A model generated the notes under the pieces. That model was given only the letters and a program-made list of their open reading frames with translations, had not been told where the DNA came from and ran no database searches. From Alkalitalea saponilacus (GTDB lineage Bacteria > Bacteroidota > Bacteroidia > Bacteroidales > Marinilabiliaceae), in NCBI RefSeq assembly GCF_900168165.1, contig NZ_FUYV01000017.1, positions 62,001-126,000 of the forward strand: DNA of 64,000 nt, written 5' to 3'. This document shows positions 1-8,256 of the stretch, in pieces. Numbering within the stretch: position 1 is the first letter of the stretch; each line of letters opens with the position of its first letter. Position numbers and translations under genes: made by a program.

Positions 1-2
1 TA

Positions 3-221
3 ATTAATACAATAAAAGAACGTAGAGAAAATCTAAAAGTTAACCAAGAGAATTTGGCAAAACTTTCAGGAGTTGGGTTAAGAACACTGAAGCAATTTGA
101 AAGTGGTAAAGGAAACCCTACTTTACAGACTATTCAGAAAATAGCTGATGTATTAGGACTTGAAGTTTGTTTAAAGGTTAAAACGGAAATAACAAATGAG
201 GACGGCAAAAATTCTTTATAA
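3..221 (+). CDS. hipB: HipB-like HTH antitoxin, 5' end outside window
   Basis: An open frame runs in from the left edge and ends with TAA at 219-221. The visible 72 residues form an XRE-type helix-turn-helix: IKERRENLKVNQENLAKLSG is followed by VGLRTLKQFESGKGNPTLQT and then an IADVLGLEV helix, the usual pattern of HipB and HipB-like repressors. The next gene, a HipA N-terminal-domain protein, starts at 196 inside this frame, so the two are probably translationally coupled. By analogy with HipB proteins it should bind the operon promoter and repress the toxin locus; that is inference. The start codon is not in the window, and the C-terminal tail (EITNEDGKNSL) is short. Confidence 0.8.
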   Translation: MNTIKERRENLKVNQENLAKLSGVGLRTLKQFESGKGNPTLQTIQKIADVLGLEVCLKVKTEITNEDGKNSL

Positions 222-522
222 GAACGAAGATGCAGGCGTGTTAATTCAGCATAACAACGGTTCTTTCACCTTTAAATACAATAAATCATGGATAAGTGAT
301 AAAACTAAACCTTCTATTAGTTTAACATTACCAAAATCTCAACATGAATTTCATTCAGATTTTTTATTTCCTTTTTTTTATAACATGCTACCAGAAGGGT
401 CAAATAAACAGATTGTTTGTAAACTAAACAGGTTAGACTTAAATGATTATTTTGGGTTACTTCTCACAACAGCAAAGAATGATACTATCGGTGCTATTAC
501 AGTTAGGGTAATTGACAATTGA
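196..522 (+). CDS. hipS: HipS-like protein (HipA N-terminal subdomain)
   Basis: The 108-residue protein corresponds to the N-terminal subdomain of HipA (the 'couple_hipA' domain): AGVLIQ near residue 15, SISLTLP near residue 41, FFYNMLPEG near residue 59 and a C-terminal TIGAITV strand. It lacks the kinase core, which is a separate downstream gene. This matches the split HipBST arrangement of E. coli O127, in which HipS is known to neutralise the HipT kinase; the role here is inferred from order and size. It overlaps the HTH gene by 26 bp. In such systems hipT usually follows directly, but here about 380 bp with a decayed inserted gene lies between them. Confidence 0.75.
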   Translation: MRTAKILYKNEDAGVLIQHNNGSFTFKYNKSWISDKTKPSISLTLPKSQHEFHSDFLFPFFYNMLPEGSNKQIVCKLNRLDLNDYFGLLLTTAKNDTIGAITVRVIDN

Positions 523-523
523 T

Positions 524-874
524 ATTGAAGAGAATATAATAAAGAATTAAAGCTTTGAGTTGGCACTTAAGATTGTGAAGTTGCATAAATATTTGGTGGG
601 ATAAAAGAAGAAGTATGTGTTATCAAAACAATTGTTGCGCTCAGGCACTTCAATAGGGGCAATGGTTAAAGAATCAGAACATGCCGAAAGCAAAGCTGAT
701 TTTATTCATAAACTTTCTATTGCATTAAAAGAAGCTAATGAGACTGAATATTGGATAGAATTACTATACAAGTCTGATTATATTGATGACGATATTTTTA
801 ATTCAATCTATACCGATGTGAAGGAAGTTTTGAGAATACTCATTTCTATCATTAAATCATCAAAACTTAAATGA
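524..874 (+). pseudogene. four-helix-bundle (IVP/S23-like) protein, two in-frame stops
   Basis: Reading one frame from 524 gives an almost complete four-helix-bundle protein of the 23S rRNA-intervening-sequence (IVP) family: SFELALKIVKLHKYLVG, LLRSGTSIGAMVKESEHAES, ADFIHKLSIALKEANETEYW and a closing RILISIIKSSK helix. The frame is broken by TAA at 548-550 and again at 602-604; both could arise from AAA lysine codons. No ATG is left at the expected start. A GTG at 617 could still give an 85-residue C-terminal fragment. The gene lies between hipS and hipT, where no gene is expected, and it is bounded by inverted heptad repeats (ATTGAnA at about 511-530 and TTTTCAA at 911-939). I read it as a decayed insertion. 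Confidence 0.75.
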
Positions 875-902
875 ATTAGAAATTAACAATGGACGATTAG
901 CA

Positions 903-1916
903 ATGGATGATTTTCAATTTTCAATTTTCAATTTTCAATCGGAAATTAATGTTTGTCCGGGAACTTTAGCTGAAGGTCATACAACTTATAGCAGAGCATG
1001 TCTGTCAAAAGTATTTAAAGGAAGAAAAGTGAATCACATATTGCCGTATGATTCACCGACTTCAAATTCCGAAACAAAAGAACTATTTGATGACAATCGT
1101 AGGCAAATGTCAATTTCTGGTGTGCAAGAGAAGTTTTCTGTGTTACTTGATAAAAACAAATTACGACTCATCAATGAAGGAGAACAAGGAGAATATATTC
1201 TTAAACCTATTCCAGTCGCTGGAAAAAGGCCCGAGTGTATGCCTGCAAATGAACATTTAACAATGCAAATTGCAAAACAAGCTTATGGAATAGAAACAGC
1301 TGAAAATGCACTAATATTTTTCAAAAATGGTACACCAGCATATATAACAAAGAGATTTGATTTAAAAGAAGATGGTTCGAAATTAGCTCAGGAAGATTTT
1401 GCTTCACTTTCAGGGAGAACTCCGCAAACACATGGAGAGCACTATAAGTATTCAGGAAATTATCTTGAATTATTTGAAATAATGAAAAAGTTTGTACCTG
1501 CCTATCACGTAGAAGCTCCAAAGCTATTGAAGATATTACTCTTCAATTATTTATTCTCAAACGGGGATGCTCATTTTAAGAATTTTTCATTAATTGAAAC
1601 CTCAATGGGGGATTTTAAATTAAGTCCTGCTTATGATTTGTTAAATAGCAGAATTCATATTGAGGACAGAAAATTTGCTTTAGAAGATGGGCTTTTACCA
1701 AAAAACATGGCACAAGGAAACATTTTTTCACAATTTAGAATTTTATCAGGAAAAGCAGGGATTAATAAAAATGTTTATGACGATTTAATAAATACAATGC
1801 TTAATAAGACTGACTTAGTTGAAAAACTAACTTTTTCTTCTTTTTTGGATGAAAAAACGCAAAGAAATTATTTCCAGTCTTATCAAACACGGCTCAATAA
1901 CCTAAAAAAAGATTAA
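903..1916 (+). CDS. hipT: HipT-like serine/threonine kinase toxin
   Basis: A 337-residue protein with the HipA kinase core but no HipA N-terminal subdomain, which fits HipT. Visible parts: a Gly-rich loop with Ser70-Ile71-Ser72 (QMSISGVQEKFSVLL), the same SIS arrangement that is autophosphorylated in HipT of E. coli; an ATP-lysine strand (YILKPIP, about 198-204 of the gene's middle third); the catalytic loop NGDAHFKNFS; and the metal-binding SPAYDLLN. E. coli HipT phosphorylates tryptophanyl-tRNA synthetase; the target here is unknown. The first 12 residues (MDDFQFSIFNFQ) are encoded by a TTTTCAA heptad repeat, while family similarity begins at about NVCPGTLAEG, so the start looks rebuilt by the neighbouring insertion. 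Expression may be altered. Confidence 0.75.
   Translation: MDDFQFSIFNFQSEINVCPGTLAEGHTTYSRACLSKVFKGRKVNHILPYDSPTSNSETKELFDDNRRQMSISGVQEKFSVLLDKNKLRLINEGEQGEYILKPIPVAGKRPECMPANEHLTMQIAKQAYGIETAENALIFFKNGTPAYITKRFDLKEDGSKLAQEDFASLSGRTPQTHGEHYKYSGNYLELFEIMKKFVPAYHVEAPKLLKILLFNYLFSNGDAHFKNFSLIETSMGDFKLSPAYDLLNSRIHIEDRKFALEDGLLPKNMAQGNIFSQFRILSGKAGINKNVYDDLINTMLNKTDLVEKLTFSSFLDEKTQRNYFQSYQTRLNNLKKD
911..939 (+). repeat. heptad TTTTCAA repeat, right edge of inserted IVP gene
   Basis: Four tandem copies of TTTTCAA lie inside the first codons of hipT. Read on the other strand they are ATTGAAA units, which match the ATTGACA-ATTGATA units just after hipS at about 511-526. The two sets therefore form an inverted, short-period repeat pair around the four-helix-bundle pseudogene. 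Just upstream, AATGGACGATT (892-902) and AATGGATGATT (902-912) form an additional near-duplication. Confidence 0.55.
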
Positions 1917-1960
1917 GAGACTGTTTAAATTTATATTAAATCTGTTTTAAAGATTTTTAG

Positions 1961-1976
1961 TCCCGATGAATCGGGA
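1961..1976. repeat. TCCCGA hairpin in intergenic region
   Basis: TCCCGA-TGAA-TCGGGA forms a short stem and loop, followed by ATTAGAC. A related, longer hairpin (TCCCGATA...TATCGGGA followed by ATTAGAT) occurs at 23196-23212. There is no T-run, so it is more likely a dispersed intergenic repeat than a terminator. The rest of 1917-2195 shows no gene. Confidence 0.4.
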
Positions 1977-2170
1977 TTAGACTGATAGACAAGATTAAAC
2001 AGAAAATCAGATACATCTAAACGTCTTTCTCAACTATTCTATCTGTCTAGAATCTAACAGTCTACTTATCTATAACATATATTAACCCTAAATATAAACA
2101 GTTACTAAGTATAGGCGGTAATATCCTGTGAAAGTAATGAATCCGCCTTAAGTAGGAATACAACCTTGAT

Positions 2171-2178
2171 TAAATTTG
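2171..2178 (+). promoter_or_regulatory. candidate -7 box (TAAATTTG)
   Basis: TAAATTTG matches the Bacteroidota -7 consensus TAnnTTTG and lies 17 bp before the ATG of the sugar kinase gene. No convincing TTTG -33 element is seen at 19-21 bp upstream, so this is only a candidate. Confidence 0.35.
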
Positions 2179-2195
2179 CACAAAACCATTAAACC

Positions 2196-3035
2196 ATGAT
2201 AATTATTGCCGACAGCGGCTCAACCAAAACTACCTGGGCGATTCTTAAAGATAAGAATGTTGTTTCTATCATTCATTCACCTGGTATTAACCCGTTTTTT
2301 CAGGATAAAAATCAGATAGTGGAAATACTTAAAGAGCATTGCAAAGAGATAAACAGCACAGTAACGGAAACCTATTTTTATGGTGCAGGTTGCGCCAATC
2401 CCGAAAAGTGTAAGATGGTTGAAGATGCCATTAAAGAAGTCTGGAATCCGGAAATAGTTCAAGTTAACAGTGATTTACTGGCTGCTGCCAGATCCTTATG
2501 CGGACGAAAAGAAGGCATTGCAGCAATATTGGGAACCGGTTCCAATTCCTGTTATTATAATGGTTCAGAAATCGTTGAACATGTTTCCCCTCTGGGCTTT
2601 ATTCTGGGTGATGAAGGAAGTGGTGCGGTATTGGGAAAAACCCTCATTGCAGATATTTTGAAAAAACAATTGCCGGATCATATTTGCAAAAAGTTCAATA
2701 AAACATACCATCTATCTTCGGCTGAAATTTTGGACAAGGTTTACAAACAACCATTCCCGAACAGGTATTTGGCCGGATTTTCAAAATTTCTGTATGACCA
2801 TCGGGACGAAGAGAGCATTAAAAATCTGGTAAGAGAGTCATTTGAGAAGTTTTTCAAGCGAAACATTGATCAATACATCGTGAACAAAAAGCTTCCGGTT
2901 CATTTTACCGGAAGCATAGCATGGTATTTTCAGGATTTACTTAAAGATTCGGCCTTAAAATCAGGTTACATGACAGGTAAAATTGTGAAAGACCCCATTG
3001 ATGGCCTGATTGAATATCACATAAATAAAGATTAA
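2196..3035 (+). CDS. BadF/BadG-type N-acetylglucosamine kinase-like ATPase
   Basis: A 279-residue member of the ASKHA (actin/hexokinase fold) superfamily, BadF/BadG/BcrA/BcrD branch. The phosphate-1 motif DSGSTKT is at residues 6-12, the phosphate-2 motif GTGSNS at 113-118, and GDEGSGAVLG at 138-147; a C-terminal HFTGSIAWYF strand supplies the adenosine motif. Bacteroidota proteins of this type and length are usually annotated as N-acetylglucosamine kinases that phosphorylate amino sugars from cell-wall recycling. The substrate is inferred, not shown by the sequence. It is a single gene that converges with the next one, their stop codons overlapping by 4 bp. Confidence 0.8.
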   Translation: MIIIADSGSTKTTWAILKDKNVVSIIHSPGINPFFQDKNQIVEILKEHCKEINSTVTETYFYGAGCANPEKCKMVEDAIKEVWNPEIVQVNSDLLAAARSLCGRKEGIAAILGTGSNSCYYNGSEIVEHVSPLGFILGDEGSGAVLGKTLIADILKKQLPDHICKKFNKTYHLSSAEILDKVYKQPFPNRYLAGFSKFLYDHRDEESIKNLVRESFEKFFKRNIDQYIVNKKLPVHFTGSIAWYFQDLLKDSALKSGYMTGKIVKDPIDGLIEYHINKD

Positions 3036-3937
3036 TACCGGACACCTTTAACATTCATTTCTATGGTATAGACCGATCCCATGGCGGTAATAAAAAGGAT
3101 GTTCTGGTCAGCACCTCCAAAAGTAACATTGGCCGTCCAATGTTCTTCAATTTTAAAGTGTTCAATCTTTTCTCCGGCTGAATTAAAAACAGTTACCCCA
3201 TCTCCGGTTAGATAAACATTACCCCGGTTATCAATGGTCATGCCATCTGAACCCAATTCACAGAAGAGTTGTCGGTTAGAAAGCGAACCATCCGGATTAA
3301 TATCGTATCGATAGGTCTTATCATCACCAATGTCTGCCACATACAAAGTTTTTCCATCGGGAGCACCTATGATTCCATTTGGCTTTACCATCTGATCATC
3401 GACTATAATGATATCACTTCTGTCTGGCAAGAGATAATAGACATTCTCCTGCATGAGTTCCTGAGTAGGGTCAACCCAATAGTCGCGTTTATAATAAGGA
3501 TCGGTAAAATAGACACCTCCCTTGGAATCAATCCACAAATCGTTGGGGCCATTCAACTTATAACCCTCAAAATTGGAAACCAACACCTCGTATTGTCCTG
3601 TATTGGTATTAATGGACCAAAGTTCATTCTTTTCATCGGCGCAGGCCAGAAGATAACCATCATTGTCGAAATAGAGTCCATTGGATCGACCGGAGCCATC
3701 CATAAAAAGAGAAATCTCTCCATCAATTGACCATATCAGGATTCGGTCGTTGGGCTGATCGGTAAAATAAACATTTCCGTATCGATCTGGGGCAGGCCCT
3801 TCAGTAAAACTAAAAGTATCTGCTACCAACTCTAAGGTTGCACCTTCGGCAATGATTGAGGTTTTTTGGTTGTTTGAGCAACCAAAAACAACTAAGCCGA
3901 GAATAAGTAATGTGCAAATGCTATAAATAAATCTCAT
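3032..3937 (-). CDS. SMP-30/gluconolactonase-family lipoprotein
   Basis: A 301-residue six-bladed beta-propeller of the SMP-30/gluconolactonase/LRE family. The N-terminus is a lipoprotein signal with lipobox LVVFGC, so it should be anchored in the periplasm or outer membrane. Blade repeats include EGPAPDRYGNVYFTDQPNDR, NGPNDLWIDSKGGVYFTDPY, KPNGIIGAPDGKTLYVADIG and DGMTIDNRGNVYLTGDGV, which carry the acidic and Asn residues that bind the divalent metal in this family. It probably opens a sugar lactone; the substrate cannot be told. It converges with the sugar kinase gene and has no obvious operon partner. Confidence 0.8.
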   Translation of the reverse strand: MRFIYSICTLLILGLVVFGCSNNQKTSIIAEGATLELVADTFSFTEGPAPDRYGNVYFTDQPNDRILIWSIDGEISLFMDGSGRSNGLYFDNDGYLLACADEKNELWSINTNTGQYEVLVSNFEGYKLNGPNDLWIDSKGGVYFTDPYYKRDYWVDPTQELMQENVYYLLPDRSDIIIVDDQMVKPNGIIGAPDGKTLYVADIGDDKTYRYDINPDGSLSNRQLFCELGSDGMTIDNRGNVYLTGDGVTVFNSAGEKIEHFKIEEHWTANVTFGGADQNILFITAMGSVYTIEMNVKGVRY

Positions 3938-4083
3938 GATATATGGTTTAATCGATAATAACTAAGTGTATTGTAAACCACAATTTATGAATAAACCATT
4001 AAACAAAAAAGTTTATCCCCTACACAACATCAAAAGAATGAGTTATCAATGCTAATAAACTATAAAAATGACATCTATTACCT

Positions 4084-4123
4084 ATAAAAAACCACAGAAA
4101 TACATGAAGTATATCTGTGGTTT
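4084..4123 (-). terminator. intrinsic terminator of trxB
   Basis: On the minus strand the stem AAACCACAGATATAC pairs with GTATTTCTGTGGTTT (one mismatch) around a 5-nt loop and is followed by a run of T. It lies 19 bp past the trxB stop codon. Confidence 0.8.
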
Positions 4124-4141
4124 AGATGATTGTCAAAAAAA

Positions 4142-5149
4142 TTACTTCAACGGATTCTCGGCCAACCAGCGCTCTGCATCTATGGCAGCCATACATCCGG
4201 AACCGGCAGCAGTCACAGCCTGGCGGTAAATATGGTCCTGAACATCGCCACAGGCAAAAATTCCGGGAACATTGGTTTTAGCTGAGCCTGATATAGTTTT
4301 GATATAGCCTGTTTCATCAGTTTCCAAATACTCTTTGAAAATATCAGAGTTAGGTGTGTGACCAATGGCAAGGAAGAATCCATCAATTTTGATTTTTACC
4401 TCTTCCTCGTTGGGCGTTCCTTTTTCCTTTACAAGCGTGGCGCCCTCAACAACTCCGTCTCCAAATAAACCTTTGGTTTGATGCTTCCACAAAATTTCAA
4501 TGTTTGGCGCATTGAACACACGTTCCTGCATCACTTTTGAAGCGCGCAATTCATCACGACGAACAATCAGGTATACTTTATTGCAAAGACCGGCCAAATA
4601 TAAAGCTTCCTCGGCAGCGGTATCTCCACCGCCAACAACAGCTACATCCTTTCCGCGATAAAAAAAGCCATCACAAGTAGCACAAGCTGATACGCCTCCA
4701 CCAGCGTACTTCTTCTCATCTTCAAGGCCAAGATATTTTGCCGTAGCACCAGTCGCAATAATAACGGCTTCTGCTTCAATCATCTTTTTATCATCAATGG
4801 TAACCTTAAAAGGTCGTTTTGAAAAGTCAGCTTTTGTAGCCATTCCAAAACGAACAGAAGTTCCAAACCTTTCCGCCTGCTTTTTCAAGTCTTCCATCAT
4901 TTCGGGACCGGTAATGCCTGATGGGTATCCGGGGAAATTCTCAACTTCCGTGGTTGTGGTAAGCTGTCCTCCGGGTTGAAGTCCTTCATACATCACAGGT
5001 GACAAATTGGCACGTGCAGCATATATGGCAGCCGTGTATCCTGCGGGTCCCGAACCTATAATTAATACTTTAACTTTCTCTACATCTGTGATCTCATTTG
5101 TTCCCCCGGCCTTCTCACCGGAGGTATCCATTTTTCCAAATAGCGCCAT
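4142..5149 (-). CDS. trxB: thioredoxin-disulfide reductase
   Basis: A 335-residue low-molecular-weight thioredoxin reductase, which reduces thioredoxin with NADPH through FAD. The FAD-binding GSGPAG is at 32-37, the redox-active CATC at 156-159, the NADPH-binding GGGDTA at 173-178, and the second FAD motif is in VPGIFACGDVQDHIYRQAVT near the C-terminus. About 25 residues (including MALFGKMDTSGEKAGG) precede the normal first strand; the ATG at 5149 is the only start that precedes this extension, and an internal start cannot be excluded. It is monocistronic, with its own terminator. Confidence 0.95.
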   Translation of the reverse strand: MALFGKMDTSGEKAGGTNEITDVEKVKVLIIGSGPAGYTAAIYAARANLSPVMYEGLQPGGQLTTTTEVENFPGYPSGITGPEMMEDLKKQAERFGTSVRFGMATKADFSKRPFKVTIDDKKMIEAEAVIIATGATAKYLGLEDEKKYAGGGVSACATCDGFFYRGKDVAVVGGGDTAAEEALYLAGLCNKVYLIVRRDELRASKVMQERVFNAPNIEILWKHQTKGLFGDGVVEGATLVKEKGTPNEEEVKIKIDGFFLAIGHTPNSDIFKEYLETDETGYIKTISGSAKTNVPGIFACGDVQDHIYRQAVTAAGSGCMAAIDAERWLAENPLK

Positions 5150-5303
5150 AATATTTATATATTTACATGTTTATATTTATAGGTGCAAATATGCAACAAT
5201 TATTCCAAAAAACAAAAACAGCATATTTCATCTCAAAATTTAAGACCACAAAGATATTAGAAATAACCCTTTACAGGAATATCTTATTCATAATAAAAAT
5301 TGA

Positions 5304-6248
5304 TCATTCATAGTCTGCTCCGATAAAAACAAGAGAATCGGTTCCGACAGAAATTCCGCCAATGATGCCCAAACCATCCTCTATATTAGAATAAATTTTA
5401 ATAGGATCAACAATTGGCAAATCATAATTATACTCAGCCACTACCCTGCTACGGAGATAATTAAAATAATCGCGCGATTGATTTAAAAGTAAAAAGGTAA
5501 GTTTTCGTTTCTGACCAAGTTCAGGGGGTTGAACATAGGAAGCTGGTAAGCGAATGCTTAATTGATACTCTTTACCATTGATCAGGTAATCGGAAAAAGT
5601 TCCTCTGAAATCAATTCCTCCTAACAAACTCCCCTCCTGATCACGGATATAAAAAATAGGATCATCTTTTAGAAAACTTACTTTTCGATGCTCGTGTATT
5701 AATCCATGATCTGTCTTCGTCCACAGATCTTTTAATACAACCAATTGATAGTAATTATCAACAGACTCAGGGTCATAAAAAACAATTTCACATTGTATGT
5801 AAGAAAACCCGGGATTAGCGGGATCCATTATGGCGCTTCTCGTTGTGTCTATTCTCGAAATAGAGACAACTTCCGGTATTACTGTTGAGCCGGAGACTCT
5901 GTATCCTGAAGCATCGCCTGCTCTTAACTCAAAATGATCTCCGGGCTGAATAGGTATACCAGGACGTTGAGCCCAAAGATCACGGTATGGATAAGCAAAA
6001 GAATCGACAACGACATTGTTTCTAACAACGGTGACATAGCCATCATAAACTCGCTCAAAAAAATCAACAGAAGAGTGGTTTACACTTTTACTTAAATGTA
6101 CCGTAAAGACGGAATCAGGAATCAGAAATGAAAACAGAGTCAGTCGTCCACCTCCTTCATCCATATCTATTTCAAGATCGGATTCGCAGGAGGAAATCAC
6201 AGCAATGAACGCAAGTGCTAAAATAAACGAATACTTTTTTATATACAT
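5304..6248 (-). CDS. DUF4249 lipoprotein, orphan
   Basis: A 314-residue Bacteroidota lipoprotein with signal peptide and lipobox VISSC, followed by the acidic ESDLEIDMDEG stretch common right after such lipoboxes. The body fits DUF4249: an early FSFLIPDSVFTVHLSKS strand region, a YDGYVTVVRNN segment, PGDHFELRAGD, a VIPEVVSISRIDTT linker and YYQLVVLKDLWT. DUF4249 proteins are usually encoded directly after a TonB-dependent receptor and are thought to work with it at the outer membrane, as at 40672-43942 here. In this copy only the last 25 codons of a receptor-like gene remain upstream (6261-6338), so it is effectively an orphan and may be non-functional. No terminator was recognised. Confidence 0.75.
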   Translation of the reverse strand: MYIKKYSFILALAFIAVISSCESDLEIDMDEGGGRLTLFSFLIPDSVFTVHLSKSVNHSSVDFFERVYDGYVTVVRNNVVVDSFAYPYRDLWAQRPGIPIQPGDHFELRAGDASGYRVSGSTVIPEVVSISRIDTTRSAIMDPANPGFSYIQCEIVFYDPESVDNYYQLVVLKDLWTKTDHGLIHEHRKVSFLKDDPIFYIRDQEGSLLGGIDFRGTFSDYLINGKEYQLSIRLPASYVQPPELGQKRKLTFLLLNQSRDYFNYLRSRVVAEYNYDLPIVDPIKIYSNIEDGLGIIGGISVGTDSLVFIGADYE

Positions 6249-6260
6249 TTCAAACCAGAA

Positions 6261-6338
6261 TCAAAAATCAAACGACAAATATGCGACCAGTCCGCTTATA
6301 CCAGCGGGATATAAAAGTTCACTTCTGAAAATAGTTGA
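6261..6338 (-). pseudogene. C-terminal remnant of a TonB-dependent receptor
   Basis: On the minus strand, 25 codons ending in TGA at 6261 read ...SELLYPAGISGLVAYLSFDF, an outer-membrane barrel C-terminus with alternating hydrophobic residues and a terminal Phe. An in-frame stop lies just upstream (6339-6341) and no further receptor sequence is visible. The remnant sits 12 bp before the DUF4249 gene, the position and spacing expected for its receptor partner; the intact pair at 40672-43942 has a 16 bp gap. The assignment rests on gene order and the barrel-like end, because 25 residues are too few for a firm family call. Confidence 0.5.
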
Positions 6339-6522
6339 TCAGTGTATGACAAATTCGAACTTCGTTGATCAAACTATTATCATTTTCTTTTCAAATTTAG
6401 GAAAATACCACAAAAAGTGACTGACGAATCCGAAATATCCATAGAATGAGCATAAGGAAAAGCAAAATTAAACAGAAAAAAGTGTAAATTTACAGTTCAA
6501 AATACGATTTAAACAATTGATT

Positions 6523-8199
6523 ATGAAAACACCCATTCTATTTTTTAAGCTAATGGTACTAATGACCATTTTCTATTCTTGTAAAGATGATGATAAAGCC
6601 CAAATACTGTCGACTGTTGAGGTAAACATTAAAATTGATGAAAATTATAATTTCATTCCCCTGGAGAACACCACCATTAGGATTACGAACATACAAAGTG
6701 GTGAAACAGACAGCACCAAATTACTGGATGCGACGAAGGTTCTTTTTACCGACTTGATACCAGGAGATTATCAAATTCAAGCATATCGCCATTTAACAGA
6801 TGACGAAAAAGAGTCTCTATATGGAGATAAATCAACTCAAATTTACATCACATCAACTCAAAATATTAAAGCCGGAGCAATTAAGGATATCAGGATATAT
6901 TTAACCCTAAAACCCAATGTGGAATTTCTGCCTGCTCAAACACTTACTGTAAACAATTTTATATACACATATATGGACTATGCTTATTTCTGGCACAAAG
7001 AAATGCCGGAAATAAATTACAGAACACAAAGAGATCCAGAAGCCTATTTTTACAGTTTGCTTAAGGATCCCGATGATAAATGGTCATTTATCACTGATGA
7101 CATTGAGGCACTGATAGCTTATTTTGATGGGGTTTCAAAAAGTAAAGGATATTCTATACAACCATATTATTTAAGACAGGGATCAAATCAGGTCATCATA
7201 TATGTAGAGTATGTTTATCGAAACTCTCCAGCCAGTGAAGCGGGCCTTCAAAGAGGTGATATGATTCATAAAATCAACGGAGAAACCGTGACCGACCAAA
7301 ATTATCAGCGACTGCTAAATAATGACAACATGGTTCTGACTCTTGGGTATCTTGATGACTCTGGTAACATCGTTTCATTATCGCCCGAAGTGGAGATTAA
7401 TGCTGTTGAGAATCTACAACATCACCCAATAATTGCCAGTAGCATCCATGAGGTAGAAGGTTCCACAATAGGTTATATAGCTTACTCCTCATTTACCGCT
7501 AGTTATGACACCGCTTTAGTCAATACCTTTTCAGATTTTAAAGCAGCCGGCGTAAACGAATTGGTTCTCGATTTAAGATATAACGGAGGGGGAAGGGTTA
7601 CTTCTGCAGTATTACTGGCCGGATTAATTGCACCAAAATCATCAGTTGGAGAAGTGTTTATTGAGGAAGTGTGGAATGAGAACCTAAAAAATTATAATGC
7701 TAAATTGAGGATTCCCAATCAATCAATGAACTTGGATTTAAGTCGGGTTTATATACTAACTACATCAGGCACTGCATCAGCAAGTGAAATGGTGATTTAC
7801 GGTCTTGCTCCACATATGGAGGTCATACAAATAGGAACACAAACCCATGGCAAGTATTATGGATCGATCATGATTCAGGATATTGACGAAAACACAAATC
7901 AAAGAAGACATTCATGGGCGCTTCAACCAATTGTTATGAGAGCTCAAAATGTAACCAACGACATCAATTATCAACAAGGTTTACCTCCAAACCACACATT
8001 ACGTGACAATATATACAATGCTCAACTGGGAGATATAGAAGAGCATTTTCTGTCTAACGCTATTTCGCTGATCACTTCAGGATCTTTAGTGGAATTAGCA
8101 CCTGAACTAAAAAAAGCATCCATAGATTATATTAAAATCGAAAATTTTAAGGAAAATAATATTCCTTACCACGGGACTATGATTACTGAGTTACCTTAG
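6523..8199 (+). CDS. S41-family C-terminal processing peptidase, lipoprotein
   Basis: A protein of about 558 residues. The ATG at 6523 (MKTPILFFKLMVLMTIF) is preferred over an upstream TTG at 6517 because it begins a clean lipoprotein signal with lipobox FYSC. An N-terminal Ig/carboxypeptidase-regulatory-like region (to about residue 130) is followed by a PDZ domain (VYRNSPASEAGLQRGDMIHK, about 225-250) and an S41 core. The core has VLDLRYNGGG and the catalytic serine in TTSGTASASEMV; HGKYYGSI follows. S41 enzymes cleave exposed C-termini in the periplasm. The substrate is unknown. It is a single gene with a strong terminator. Confidence 0.85.
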   Translation: MKTPILFFKLMVLMTIFYSCKDDDKAQILSTVEVNIKIDENYNFIPLENTTIRITNIQSGETDSTKLLDATKVLFTDLIPGDYQIQAYRHLTDDEKESLYGDKSTQIYITSTQNIKAGAIKDIRIYLTLKPNVEFLPAQTLTVNNFIYTYMDYAYFWHKEMPEINYRTQRDPEAYFYSLLKDPDDKWSFITDDIEALIAYFDGVSKSKGYSIQPYYLRQGSNQVIIYVEYVYRNSPASEAGLQRGDMIHKINGETVTDQNYQRLLNNDNMVLTLGYLDDSGNIVSLSPEVEINAVENLQHHPIIASSIHEVEGSTIGYIAYSSFTASYDTALVNTFSDFKAAGVNELVLDLRYNGGGRVTSAVLLAGLIAPKSSVGEVFIEEVWNENLKNYNAKLRIPNQSMNLDLSRVYILTTSGTASASEMVIYGLAPHMEVIQIGTQTHGKYYGSIMIQDIDENTNQRRHSWALQPIVMRAQNVTNDINYQQGLPPNHTLRDNIYNAQLGDIEEHFLSNAISLITSGSLVELAPELKKASIDYIKIENFKENNIPYHGTMITELP

Positions 8200-8219
8200 T
8201 TGAAAGATAAAAGCAATCC

Positions 8220-8256
8220 AAAAGAGCCTTGAAACAATAGTTTCAAGGCTCTTTTT
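8220..8256 (+). terminator. intrinsic terminator of the S41 protease gene
   Basis: A perfect 16-bp stem, AAAAGAGCCTTGAAAC pairing with GTTTCAAGGCTCTTTT around an AATA loop, ends in a T-run 20 bp after the stop codon. Confidence 0.9.

Noticed and set aside
1321-1521. Minus-strand frame inside hipT and many similar frames inside other genes
   Set aside because: They are shadows of clearly conserved genes on the other strand or in another frame.
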